NCBI GenBank assembly: GCA_027487865.1
Contig: JAIYCT010000003.1
Coordinates: 372,001 to 436,000, forward strand
Direction of reading: 5' to 3'
Source of the DNA: Microbacteriaceae bacterium
Lineage (GTDB): Bacteria > Actinomycetota > Actinomycetes > Actinomycetales > Microbacteriaceae
Length of the DNA stretch: 64,000 nt
Shown here one piece after another: positions 18,177 through 24,656 of the stretch (positions are counted from its first letter, which is position 1; each line of letters begins with the position of its first letter). Made by a program: the position numbers and the translations under genes. Below the pieces are notes generated by a model that saw only the letters and a program-made list of their open reading frames with translations, ran no database searches and had not been told where the DNA came from.

Positions 18177-19787
18177 CTAACTGAGCCAGACAGCCTGAAT
18201 CCTTGAAAGTGGCAAGGTGCGCTCCGCTTCCTTTTCCACATCTCTGCCGCGGAATCGGCCACCGGCAATACCAAGTGGAGTCATTTCAATCTCGACAATG
18301 CCCTCCGGCATATCCACTCGAACACCAACCCGGAGTTTGTTCTTGAGTGCGAACTGCAACTGTCTTAGGTGGTCATCAGGGCTAGGTGCCTGGGCCTCTG
18401 CACTGAGTAGCGACTTGGCTTGCAGGCCAAAAAGATCAACGGTCTGCTCCTGGATGAATACCTGGGCGAGCCTTGGAGCTACCACCTTGCCGTCTTCGCC
18501 AAGCTGAATGACCGGATACCCGGCGTCCCGCAGGTTGAAGTAGATAAGGCTCGGGTTTAGTCTTGAAACTAGGTGGTCATCCTCACCCTTGAGCATCAAA
18601 GCCGCCAGCCCATTCTCATTCAAGATCTGAGTGAGCAAAATAGGGTCGCTAGATTCCACCACCGACTGACCATCGCCGGCCCTAACCGTCAGCTCGCCAA
18701 ACTTCTTTTTGGCTTGGGCTAAAAGATAAGTAACCGGCTGCGGCAGCTCGGAACCTGAGAGCGTGAGCAAAACAGTTTCTATCTCTTTTGCGGTTATGCC
18801 CATCTCCATGGCGTGCAGAATCGAATTCAGGGACAACCGGAAACGGCAGGCCAGGCCTAGATCCTCAGATTGTGCAAGCAGGTCAATTTGCTTGTGAACC
18901 GATGGAGCAAGTGGCCCCGGAGAGATGATGCTCAGATCTCCCTGAATGATGATGCGCGAAACTGGCTTTGGAAACTGATCCCAAACCAATTGACCAGCGT
19001 TAGCCAAATCGGCGCTCGCTGATTTGAATAAAGCCGTAGGTTCAAAATCGGACAGCAACCCCAGGATGTGTCCGTAGCGCAAAAGCTCAAGATCGTTTTG
19101 GTCAAACAGCGGGTACTGCTGACTGATCATGCCCGCTAGTGACCCTGATGTGATAGCCACTTCGGGCAGATCCCAGACCTCGCTGGCTAGGCTGAACCAG
19201 CGCTGGGCTGGGTCGGCGTCCAGCCACTGCAGCCCCTTGATGGTGCAGACGTAGCGATTGTCGATGACATCAACCAACCCTGCTCGCCTTGCCAGCTGAA
19301 AGCGCAGCTGCAGCTGGGCGAGGTCCATCTTTAGAACCTGTGCCAAATCTTTGGCCTCGGCCGCGCGCAGACCGGCCTTTACAGCCTCTAGCCAATGCCT
19401 TTCGCAGGCAAAGATAATCTCGGTGATGGCAAGTTGAGTCTCATAGTTGGCAAGTTCACTGCTTAGTAGCTCGTGCTTTACCGGTTTTAGCTTGATTGGC
19501 TGAAGTTCTTTTACCAACTCAACAGCGGATGCAAATCCGGCAGTGTTCGAAGCTAGATAAGTTTCCTGAAGCTTGGAGTTAGTTCCGCCTGATTTCAAGG
19601 TAGCCAACGACTCGCTATCTAGAAGACGAATGCGACGCTCTAGCTCGCGGCGTCCAACCATGGCTCGGGCGACATCAAACAGGTCGCCCAGCGAGGCAGC
19701 GGAGTTTCCAAGTGGTCGAAGGACTGCCTTGAGTTCGCCTTCGCCCATCTCGCGAAGCGCACTTGCTATCAGCAGTAATTCAGACAA
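18177..19787 (-). CDS. Helicase-associated (Helicase_C_3 / XPB-partner) protein
   Basis: A 536-residue protein lacking helicase motifs I and II. The C-terminal third (about 290-420) resembles the helicase C-terminal domain 3 family found next to bacterial XPB, with FPKPVSRIIIQGDLSIISPGP-like and EMGITAKEIETVLL segments. It is conserved beside XPB in many Actinobacteria (Rv0862c type), suggesting a partner protein; its activity is unknown. The start is a TTG abutting the preceding gene's stop (TAATTG). An ATG 12 codons in is possible but would lose conserved helix. Confidence 0.8.
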   Translation of the reverse strand: MSELLLIASALREMGEGELKAVLRPLGNSAASLGDLFDVARAMVGRRELERRIRLLDSESLATLKSGGTNSKLQETYLASNTAGFASAVELVKELQPIKLKPVKHELLSSELANYETQLAITEIIFACERHWLEAVKAGLRAAEAKDLAQVLKMDLAQLQLRFQLARRAGLVDVIDNRYVCTIKGLQWLDADPAQRWFSLASEVWDLPEVAITSGSLAGMISQQYPLFDQNDLELLRYGHILGLLSDFEPTALFKSASADLANAGQLVWDQFPKPVSRIIIQGDLSIISPGPLAPSVHKQIDLLAQSEDLGLACRFRLSLNSILHAMEMGITAKEIETVLLTLSGSELPQPVTYLLAQAKKKFGELTVRAGDGQSVVESSDPILLTQILNENGLAALMLKGEDDHLVSRLNPSLIYFNLRDAGYPVIQLGEDGKVVAPRLAQVFIQEQTVDLFGLQAKSLLSAEAQAPSPDDHLRQLQFALKNKLRVGVRVDMPEGIVEIEMTPLGIAGGRFRGRDVEKEAERTLPLSRIQAVWLS

Positions 19788-20027
19788 TTAGCTCCGATTG
19801 TTTTTGCCCCTGCGGGCGATTGAGGTGATCAGCATGCCGATAATCAGCAAAAAGCCAACCGGAAAACCAATTAGTGGCAGTTGCGCCATTAACGCTGGAA
19901 GTTGATCTACGCCCAAAGCGGTCAAAATCAGGGTCGCGGCCATCGAAATTACGGAAAGCGCAATCACCCCGATAGCCATGTAGGCCAGGGTGACTTCAAT
20001 TTGAGAACGCTTTGGAGAATCAGCCAT
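19788..20027 (-). CDS. Small two-helix membrane protein
   Basis: A 79-residue hypothetical protein. Hydrophobic helices at about 14-36 and 45-68 are separated by a short loop, and the tail is basic (RRGKNNRS). No domain is recognised. It is the first gene of the minus-strand run with the helicase-associated protein and XPB: its TAA stop is immediately followed by the TTG start of the next gene. Translational coupling suggests a common operon but not a shared function. It is divergent from the cold-shock gene. Confidence 0.7.
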   Translation of the reverse strand: MADSPKRSQIEVTLAYMAIGVIALSVISMAATLILTALGVDQLPALMAQLPLIGFPVGFLLIIGMLITSIARRGKNNRS

Positions 20028-20049
20028 CAGATAACTCTAACCTTTCAGA

Positions 20050-20055
20050 TACACT
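20050..20055 (+). promoter_or_regulatory. Putative -10 element of the second cold-shock gene
   Basis: TACACT in CAGATACACTTAT, about 29 nt before the ATG. It matches 12 of 13 bases of the element upstream of the DsbA-like gene (8411-8423). Confidence 0.35.
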
Positions 20056-20083
20056 TATCGCCGGTTAGTGGAAAGTAGGACGT

Positions 20084-20464
20084 ATGCCAACCGGCAAAGT
20101 TAAATTCTTTGATGACGACAAGGGCTTCGGCTTCATCGCAGGCGATGATGGCACCGAAGTGTTTCTGCACATCTCGGCGCTACCTGCCGGCACCTCAACC
20201 ATTAAGCCTGGTTCACGAGTCGAATACGGCATTGCCGATGGCCGTAAGGGCGCTCAGGCGCTTTCGGTAAGGGTGATTGAAGTTCCAACCATCACTCCAA
20301 TGAACCGCAAGCCTGCCGAAGACCTAGCAATCATCACCGAGGACCTAATTCGTCTTTTGGATCAAATCGGTGGAAACCTAAAGCGCGGAAAGTACCCGGA
20401 GAACACTCAGTCGAGCAAGGTAGCGCAGCTGTTGCGCAAGGTTGCTGATGAGCTCGAAGGTTAA
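20084..20464 (+). CDS. Cold-shock-domain protein with C-terminal extension (CspB-like)
   Basis: A 126-residue protein. Residues 1-66 are a cold-shock domain with KGFGFI and EVFLHISAL nucleic-acid-binding motifs. Residues 67-126 are a mostly helical tail (EDLIRLLDQIGG, SSKVAQLLRKVADELEG). The same long form occurs in M. tuberculosis (Rv0871, about 135 residues) and is typical of Actinobacteria. It overlaps the start of the DUF3027 gene by 17 nt, so they are probably co-translated. It likely acts as an RNA or DNA chaperone; the tail's role is unknown. Confidence 0.92.
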   Translation: MPTGKVKFFDDDKGFGFIAGDDGTEVFLHISALPAGTSTIKPGSRVEYGIADGRKGAQALSVRVIEVPTITPMNRKPAEDLAIITEDLIRLLDQIGGNLKRGKYPENTQSSKVAQLLRKVADELEG

Positions 20465-20969
20465 TCCAACCGAGTTAGCCCTTCAAGCTCTGCGCGAAAC
20501 CACTGAGCTTGGACTGATTGGCGAATTTGTTTCCGAGTCGGAAATCGAAAAGAACGTAGTTGAAGTTCACTTTGCCTGCACGCTCAAGGAGTATCAGCAC
20601 TGGCACTGGGTGGTAACCCTGACGCAACCAGACAAGCGCAATCCACTAACGGTTTCTGAGATCAACCTCTTGGCCTCTGAGAATTCTCAACTTGCCCCGC
20701 AGTGGGTGCCATGGGCGGAGCGCTTGGCGGAATTTAGACGTCAGTTGCGGGCTGAGGGTAAGGCAAACAGCGATGCCGAGGCCGATGCACTAATCGAGGG
20801 CATGCACTCAGGATTTACGAACCATGAACCAAGCCAGGATTCCAAGCAAGATTCCAACGACGGCGGTGTGAAGCCACCAGTCAAGACCCGCGTTCGTCAG
20901 CGCAGGGTAAAACGCAATGAAGAGAATCAGGACCAGGACCCAGAGTCCGGTTCCGACCAAGATAGCTAA
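20448..20969 (+). CDS. DUF3027 protein
   Basis: A protein of 173 residues if started at ATG 20448. The N-terminal 120 residues match the actinobacterial DUF3027 family: LKEYQHWHWVVTLTQ, NPLTVSEINLLA, and APQWVPWAERL. Function unknown. The last 55 or so residues are low-complexity and charged (EPSQDSKQDSNDGG, RQRRVKRNEENQDQD) and lie entirely antisense to the DUF2530 membrane protein. The family's usual order (serC-DUF3027-DUF2530 neighbourhood, Rv0882-Rv0884c) is kept, but the two ends have run into each other. It is coupled to the upstream cold-shock gene. Confidence 0.82.
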   Translation: MSSKVNPTELALQALRETTELGLIGEFVSESEIEKNVVEVHFACTLKEYQHWHWVVTLTQPDKRNPLTVSEINLLASENSQLAPQWVPWAERLAEFRRQLRAEGKANSDAEADALIEGMHSGFTNHEPSQDSKQDSNDGGVKPPVKTRVRQRRVKRNEENQDQDPESGSDQDS

Positions 20970-21038
20970 CCGGGTATTCACCTCGGCTGGCTGAGGTTCT
21001 GGGTGTCGATCCGAAAACTTTACAAACAGCTTCGCCAT
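20808..21038 (-). CDS. DUF2530 small membrane protein
   Basis: A 76-residue membrane protein matching the actinobacterial DUF2530 family (Rv0882 type). A short soluble start (MAKLFVKFSDRHPEPQPAEV) is followed by two hydrophobic helices at about 24-45 and 55-73. The ATG overlaps the serC stop (TAATG), so it is coupled to serC. Of its coding sequence, the last 162 nt, covering both helices, overlap the 3' end of DUF3027 on the other strand. Function unknown. Confidence 0.8.
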   Translation of the reverse strand: MAKLFVKFSDRHPEPQPAEVNTRLAILVGTGLWVLVLILFIAFYPALTNAGLDWWLHTAVVGILLGILAWFMVRKS

Positions 21039-22153
21039 TAGATGTGCTCCAATACATAATCCAAACAACCAATAAGCGCCTGCACATCGCTCGGTTCGGT
21101 CGCAACGAAGGTCGCCACTCGAATCTGGTTTCTACCGAGCTTTCGATAAGGCTCGACATCGACAACGCCATTGGCGCGCAAGGTCTTGGTGATCAAACTG
21201 GCATCTATCTTCTCGTCAAAGTCGATAGTTACCACAACTTGCGAGCGGTGATCTGGGTTTGCGACATAGGCGGACGCAACGGATGTTTTTTCTGCCCAGT
21301 CATACAGAAGCTTTGAGCTCTGCTTGGTTCTGGCATCAGCCCACTTCAATCCACCGTTTTGGTTGATCCACTTGATCTGGTCATTCAATAGATAGAGGGT
21401 CGCAATAGCAGGGGTGTTCAGGGTCTGGTTCAAGCGCGAGTTATCCAATGCCGTTTTCACACTTAGAAATTCTGGAATGTAGCGATCGCTGGCAGCAATC
21501 TTTTCCACCCGTTCAATAGCGGCCGGAGACAGCATCGCAAGCCAAAGCCCGCCGTCAGAGGCGAAGTTTTTCTGGGGGGCGAAGTAGTAGACATCGGTCT
21601 CGGAAAGTTCAAAGTCAATGCCACCTGCTGCGCTGGTGGCATCGGTAAGCATTAGAGCATCGCGATCAGCACCCACAACTCTGGTCACCGGGGTAACAAC
21701 ACCGGTTGAAGTTTCGTTGTGTGGGTAAACGTAGGAATCAACACCGGCTTCGGCCATCAGTGCCGCTCGGGTGCCTGGCTCGCTGTTGATCACAGTTGGG
21801 GTTTTTAGCCAAGGGTTAGTAAGTGCGCTAGCGAACTTAGATCCAAACTCACCGTGAACCAGCGCTTGGGCTTTATTCTCCACGATGCTGAAGGCAGCCG
21901 CATCCCAAAATGCTGTTGATCCGCCGTTACCGAGCACTACCTCGTAGCCCTCGGGAGCCCGAAACAGATCGCTCAGGCCCGCGCGAATCTCACCGACGAG
22001 GTTCTTTACGGGGGCTTGCCGGTGGCTAGTGCCCATTAGGGCCGCGCCCTCGGTCACAAAGTTGCTGAATTGGCTAGCTCTGGTGCGAGATGGTCCACAG
22101 CCGAATCGTCCGTCTTGAGGGAGCAGTTCAGTGGGAATTTTGATCTCGGCCAT
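21038..22153 (-). CDS. serC: Phosphoserine aminotransferase
   Basis: A PLP-dependent class V aminotransferase of 371 residues that makes 3-phosphoserine from phosphohydroxypyruvate in serine synthesis. It follows the mycobacterial SerC closely: DGRFGCGPSRTR, GTSHRQAPVKNLVGEIR, GNGGSTAFWDAAAF, and the PLP lysine K195 in FAPQKNFASDGGLW. It ends with YRKLGRNQIRVATF. It is divergent from the dtxR gene across a 54-nt gap holding a palindromic operator candidate, so the DtxR-type regulator could in principle touch its promoter. A DUF2530 gene is translationally coupled downstream. Confidence 0.95.
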   Translation of the reverse strand: MAEIKIPTELLPQDGRFGCGPSRTRASQFSNFVTEGAALMGTSHRQAPVKNLVGEIRAGLSDLFRAPEGYEVVLGNGGSTAFWDAAAFSIVENKAQALVHGEFGSKFASALTNPWLKTPTVINSEPGTRAALMAEAGVDSYVYPHNETSTGVVTPVTRVVGADRDALMLTDATSAAGGIDFELSETDVYYFAPQKNFASDGGLWLAMLSPAAIERVEKIAASDRYIPEFLSVKTALDNSRLNQTLNTPAIATLYLLNDQIKWINQNGGLKWADARTKQSSKLLYDWAEKTSVASAYVANPDHRSQVVVTIDFDEKIDASLITKTLRANGVVDVEPYRKLGRNQIRVATFVATEPSDVQALIGCLDYVLEHI

Positions 22154-22173
22154 GGCCCAAGTTTAGCTTTGAT

Positions 22174-22192
22174 TTAGCATTAGTCTTGCTAA
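22174..22192. promoter_or_regulatory. Candidate DtxR-family operator
   Basis: A 19-bp inverted repeat, TTAGCA, seven bases, TGCTAA, in the serC-dtxR gap and 15 nt before the dtxR ATG. Length and TTAG/CTAA ends fit DtxR/IdeR/MntR boxes, but the centre matches the IdeR consensus poorly. It would suit autoregulation. Confidence 0.5.
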
Positions 22193-22207
22193 GCCAAAGG
22201 GGGCATC

Positions 22208-22876
22208 ATGACGGATCTAATTGACACCACAGAGATGTATCTCAAGGCCATCTTGGAGCTTGAAGAAGACGGCATAACCCCAATGCGCGCTCGAATCGCA
22301 GAACGCCTTGATCACTCCGGCCCAACTGTTTCTCAGACCGTAGCTCGCATGGAGCGCGATGGTTTATTGCGAGTTGGAGACGACCGGCAATTGGAATTTA
22401 CTGAGGCCGGTCGCCTCACTGCAGTTGAGGTGATGCGCAAACACCGACTAGCCGAGCGATTGCTACTGGAAGTTATTGGTTTGGATTGGCACCTGGTGCA
22501 CGATGAGGCCTGCCGATGGGAGCACGTGATGAGTGAGGCTGTTGAGCGCAAGATTGCGCTTTTGCTCAACGATGTAACTCACTCACCCTTCGGTATGCCG
22601 GTGCCGGGTCTTGAGCTTCTAGGGCTTACCGCCGCTAATCCCAGGTCTTGTAAACCAATCTCTTCAGTTGGATCTGGAGAGTATGAACTAACTCGCATTG
22701 GTGAACCGGTTCAGGTTGATCAAGAGTTCTTGCTTCAGCTTGTAGAGCTTGACCTTGTGCCAGGTGCAAAAGTGGTTGTCACGGTTGAAAAAACTGGATG
22801 GTTACTCAGCGCAACGTCCAAAACTGAAGGATTGCTGTTAGATGAATTGATTGCGTCTCATCTTTTCGTTGGCTAG
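22208..22876 (+). CDS. Iron/manganese-dependent repressor, DtxR/IdeR family
   Basis: A 222-residue metal-sensing repressor. The N-terminal winged helix (MRARIAERLDHSGPTVSQTVARMERDG region) is nearly identical to IdeR. Both metal sites are complete: M10, C102, E105, H106 (primary) and H79, E83, H98 (ancillary), all at IdeR numbering. A C-terminal SH3-like domain (about 145-222) is present. Presence of C102 and M10 favours iron sensing of the IdeR/DtxR type over manganese-specific MntR, but this is inference. It probably controls its own promoter through the palindrome 15 nt upstream. Confidence 0.93.
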   Translation: MTDLIDTTEMYLKAILELEEDGITPMRARIAERLDHSGPTVSQTVARMERDGLLRVGDDRQLEFTEAGRLTAVEVMRKHRLAERLLLEVIGLDWHLVHDEACRWEHVMSEAVERKIALLLNDVTHSPFGMPVPGLELLGLTAANPRSCKPISSVGSGEYELTRIGEPVQVDQEFLLQLVELDLVPGAKVVVTVEKTGWLLSATSKTEGLLLDELIASHLFVG

Positions 22877-22888
22877 CAAATCCTCGGT

Positions 22889-22894
22889 TATACT
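22889..22894 (+). promoter_or_regulatory. Putative -10 element of the NlpC/P60 gene
   Basis: TATACT, 5 of 6 matches to the SigA consensus, about 42 nt before the TTG start and just after dtxR. The leader of roughly 35 nt is too short for a c-di-AMP riboswitch. Confidence 0.45.
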
Positions 22895-22935
22895 CTTGAC
22901 GCGGAAGTTCCAATGAAGTTTTCGGAGGATTCCTT

Positions 22936-23679
22936 TTGACCCATCCAACCGCAGAGGTTCAGCTGGTATCTCGTAAAGAGATGCGTAAGCAGCAGGCCCA
23001 GCCCAAGCGCGTTCGTCGCAGCAGGAATGTTCGCACGCCCGTGACGATGATCGCGACAATTGGCCTGCTTGCTACATCAGTTTTGCCTTCCTACGGTTTT
23101 GACCCGGAGACCACCGCGCTTAGTGGGCTAACCCGCGACAACGCTTTGGTGCAATTCACAACGGAATCTCAAGGCCTATCAGTTGCAACTGTTCGTGCTG
23201 TCGAATTCTCGCGCGGAGACTACAAGCCTGCCGAAGCATCAGAATTTGAAGTCAAGACCTCCAGAAGTCGCACCTACACAGGAATGCTCGCTGAGGATTA
23301 CTGGGTCAAGCCACGATTCAGCAACTTCAGCTCGGCTCTATTGATGAAGACATCCGCCGAATTGGTCGGTGTTCCATATGTTTACGGTGGCGAGACTCCG
23401 GCTGGCTTTGACTGCTCTGGCTACGTGCTGTTTATCTACTCGCAGTTTGGCGTTCCACTGCCTCACAGTGTTTATCAGCAGTCCAAACTGGGTGTAAAGA
23501 TCGACATTGAGGATGCAGTTCCGGGTGATATCGTGGTTTTCAACGACTACAGCCACAATGGAATCTACGCGGGTAACGGTAACTTCTACCACGCACCACA
23601 GCCCGGTGACCGTGTGAAGCTAGCGCCAATCTTCACTCCTCGATTCCACATCATCCGCCTGGTCGACATCAACAATTAA
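22936..23679 (+). CDS. NlpC/P60 peptidoglycan endopeptidase
   Basis: An exported cell-wall hydrolase of 247 residues. A basic cytoplasmic start (KRVRRSRNVR) precedes a hydrophobic segment (about 36-53). The C-terminal 110 residues are an NlpC/P60 cysteine peptidase with C160 in GFDCSGYV, H207 in YSHNGIYAG and H219 in FYHAP. It should cut peptide stems of peptidoglycan and help daughter-cell separation. The middle region has no recognised domain. TTG is the start, with GGAGG 7 nt upstream; no nearby in-frame ATG fits. A small hairpin terminator follows. Confidence 0.9.
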   Translation: MTHPTAEVQLVSRKEMRKQQAQPKRVRRSRNVRTPVTMIATIGLLATSVLPSYGFDPETTALSGLTRDNALVQFTTESQGLSVATVRAVEFSRGDYKPAEASEFEVKTSRSRTYTGMLAEDYWVKPRFSNFSSALLMKTSAELVGVPYVYGGETPAGFDCSGYVLFIYSQFGVPLPHSVYQQSKLGVKIDIEDAVPGDIVVFNDYSHNGIYAGNGNFYHAPQPGDRVKLAPIFTPRFHIIRLVDINN

Positions 23680-23706
23680 TCGATACCAAAACTTCATTTT
23701 TTGTTT

Positions 23707-23728
23707 CTGCGTTTCTGCGCAGTTTTTT
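23707..23728 (+). terminator. Terminator after the NlpC/P60 gene
   Basis: CTGCG, loop TTTCTG, CGCAG, then TTTTTT. The stem is short (5 bp), but the six-T run is perfect. It separates the peptidase transcript from the structured region downstream. Confidence 0.65.
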
Positions 23729-23779
23729 ACTTGTCCGTCGTAATCTTCCATCAAGTGTTGGCTCGATTATTGGGGAGGA

Positions 23780-23836
23780 GGTGCAAGATGCCCAATGGTT
23801 TGCTCTCCAAGCACGGCAATTGGATCCATTTGCACC
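23780..23836 (+). ncRNA. Candidate structured RNA: leader of the HNH gene or small RNA
   Basis: A 57-nt imperfect hairpin between two terminators. The outer helix is GGTGCAA (23780-23786) with TTGCACC (23830-23836), the inner helix CCAAT (23792-23796) with ATTGG (23819-23823), and a small apical helix TGCT/AGCA is possible. GATGC (23787-23791) could alternatively pair with GCATC (23838-23842). A terminator follows at 23868. A strong ribosome-binding-like AGGAGG sits at its 5' edge, 6 nt before an ATG at 23788, so a short leader peptide is also possible. I do not recognise a known RNA family. Confidence 0.4.
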
Positions 23837-23867
23837 AGCATCCCTGTATATCTAGCCGGGAAATTTC

Positions 23868-23896
23868 GCGCGTCGCATTTTGCGGCGCGTTTTTTA
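23868..23896 (+). terminator. Intrinsic terminator 64 nt upstream of the HNH gene (possible attenuator)
   Basis: CGCGTCGCA (23869-23877), loop TTT, TGCGGCGCG (23881-23889), with one G-T wobble in 9 bp, followed by TTTTTTA. With no gene between it and the HNH start, it either ends a small RNA or attenuates the HNH transcript. Confidence 0.8.
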
Positions 23897-23913
23897 TTGC
23901 CCGGCAGTCACAC

Positions 23914-23944
23914 CGAAATCCCGCAGGCCGTGCGGGTGGTTTCG
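23914..23944 (+). promoter_or_regulatory. Hairpin just before the HNH ribosome binding site
   Basis: CGAAA (23914-23918) pairs with TTTCG (23940-23944), and CCCGCA (23920-23925) with TGCGGG (23931-23936) around the loop GGCCG. It ends 5 nt before AAAGGAG, the HNH ribosome binding site. Confidence 0.5.
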
Positions 23945-23960
23945 ATAAAGGAGCAGTTAG

Positions 23961-24467
23961 TTGCGCACATTAGTCCTAAACGCGGGTTACGAACCGCTAG
24001 CCGTAGTGTCATTCAAGCGAGCGTTGATCTTGGTGTTGAACCAAAAGGCAACCATTCTTGCCGGTGCTGAGAAGGGTAAAGTCCACAGCGCAGATCGCGA
24101 GTTCGAGTTACCAACCGTGATCCTGCTGCAGCGCTACGTGAGAATTCCAGGCTCTCGAAAGATCCCGGTTTCAAGGCGAGGAGTCCTGAGAAGGGATAGT
24201 CACCGCTGCGGCTACTGCGGTAAGAGCGCAAACACAATTGACCACATTCTTCCTAAATCTCGCGGTGGAGCGGACAGCTGGGAAAACCTAGTTGCCTGCT
24301 GCCTACGCTGCAATAACAACAAGAGCGATAAAACTCCGGCTGAGATGGGATGGGAGCTCAAAGTCACACCCAAGATGCCTAGCGGTTTAATTTGGACGGT
24401 TCGTGGAGTTGAAAAAGAAGACCCGCAGTGGGAGCCGTTTTTGGGGATGCAGCGCCAAGCTGCATAA
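23961..24467 (+). CDS. HNH endonuclease
   Basis: A 168-residue protein with a zinc-coordinated HNH nuclease domain: C83-x2-C86 (HRCGYCG), the D94-H95 metal/catalytic pair (TIDHILPKSRGG), and C114-x2-C117-N (CCLRCNNNKSDKTP). The N-terminal half begins RTLVLNAGYEPLAVVS, typical of a stand-alone chromosomal HNH family widespread in Actinobacteria whose role is unclear. TTG start with GGAG 7 nt upstream. No restriction or phage genes adjoin it. The stop lies 1 nt from the 3' end of the convergent tRNA-Arg. Upstream RNA structure suggests post-transcriptional control. Confidence 0.88.
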   Translation: MRTLVLNAGYEPLAVVSFKRALILVLNQKATILAGAEKGKVHSADREFELPTVILLQRYVRIPGSRKIPVSRRGVLRRDSHRCGYCGKSANTIDHILPKSRGGADSWENLVACCLRCNNNKSDKTPAEMGWELKVTPKMPSGLIWTVRGVEKEDPQWEPFLGMQRQAA

Positions 24468-24468
24468 G

Positions 24469-24541
24469 TGGCCTCGATAGGAATCGAACCTACGACACAC
24501 GGTTTAGGAAACCGTTGCTCTATCCACTGAGCTACGAAGCC
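24469..24541 (-). tRNA. tRNA-Arg (anticodon CCT)
   Basis: A 73-nt cloverleaf on the minus strand. Acceptor GGCTTCG / CGAGGCC, D arm GCTC/GAGC, anticodon stem ACGGT / ACCGT around TTCCTAA (anticodon CCT), T arm GTAGG-TTCGATT-CCTAT, discriminator A. It reads the rare AGG codon. Confidence 0.95.
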
Positions 24542-24656
24542 AAAAGCTAGTACTAGGTTACTCGCAATTGCCAGTTGGATTTTGGCTTGATAACTGTTTA
24601 GCTGGCGGCCCGAGAGCCAACCGAGGATTAGGTCGTTTCGCTCTTAGGATTTGCGC

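Noticed and set aside
22877-22935. c-di-AMP (ydaO-type) riboswitch before the NlpC/P60 gene
   Set aside because: Actinobacterial wall hydrolase genes often carry one, but the leader here is only about 35-60 nt and lacks the motif's conserved blocks.
23701-23973. 90-codon and overlapping 91-codon frames between the NlpC and HNH genes as real proteins
   Set aside because: Both run through a strong terminator and into the HNH gene in another frame, and show no protein family features. A short leader peptide from ATG 23788 remains possible and is noted in the findings.
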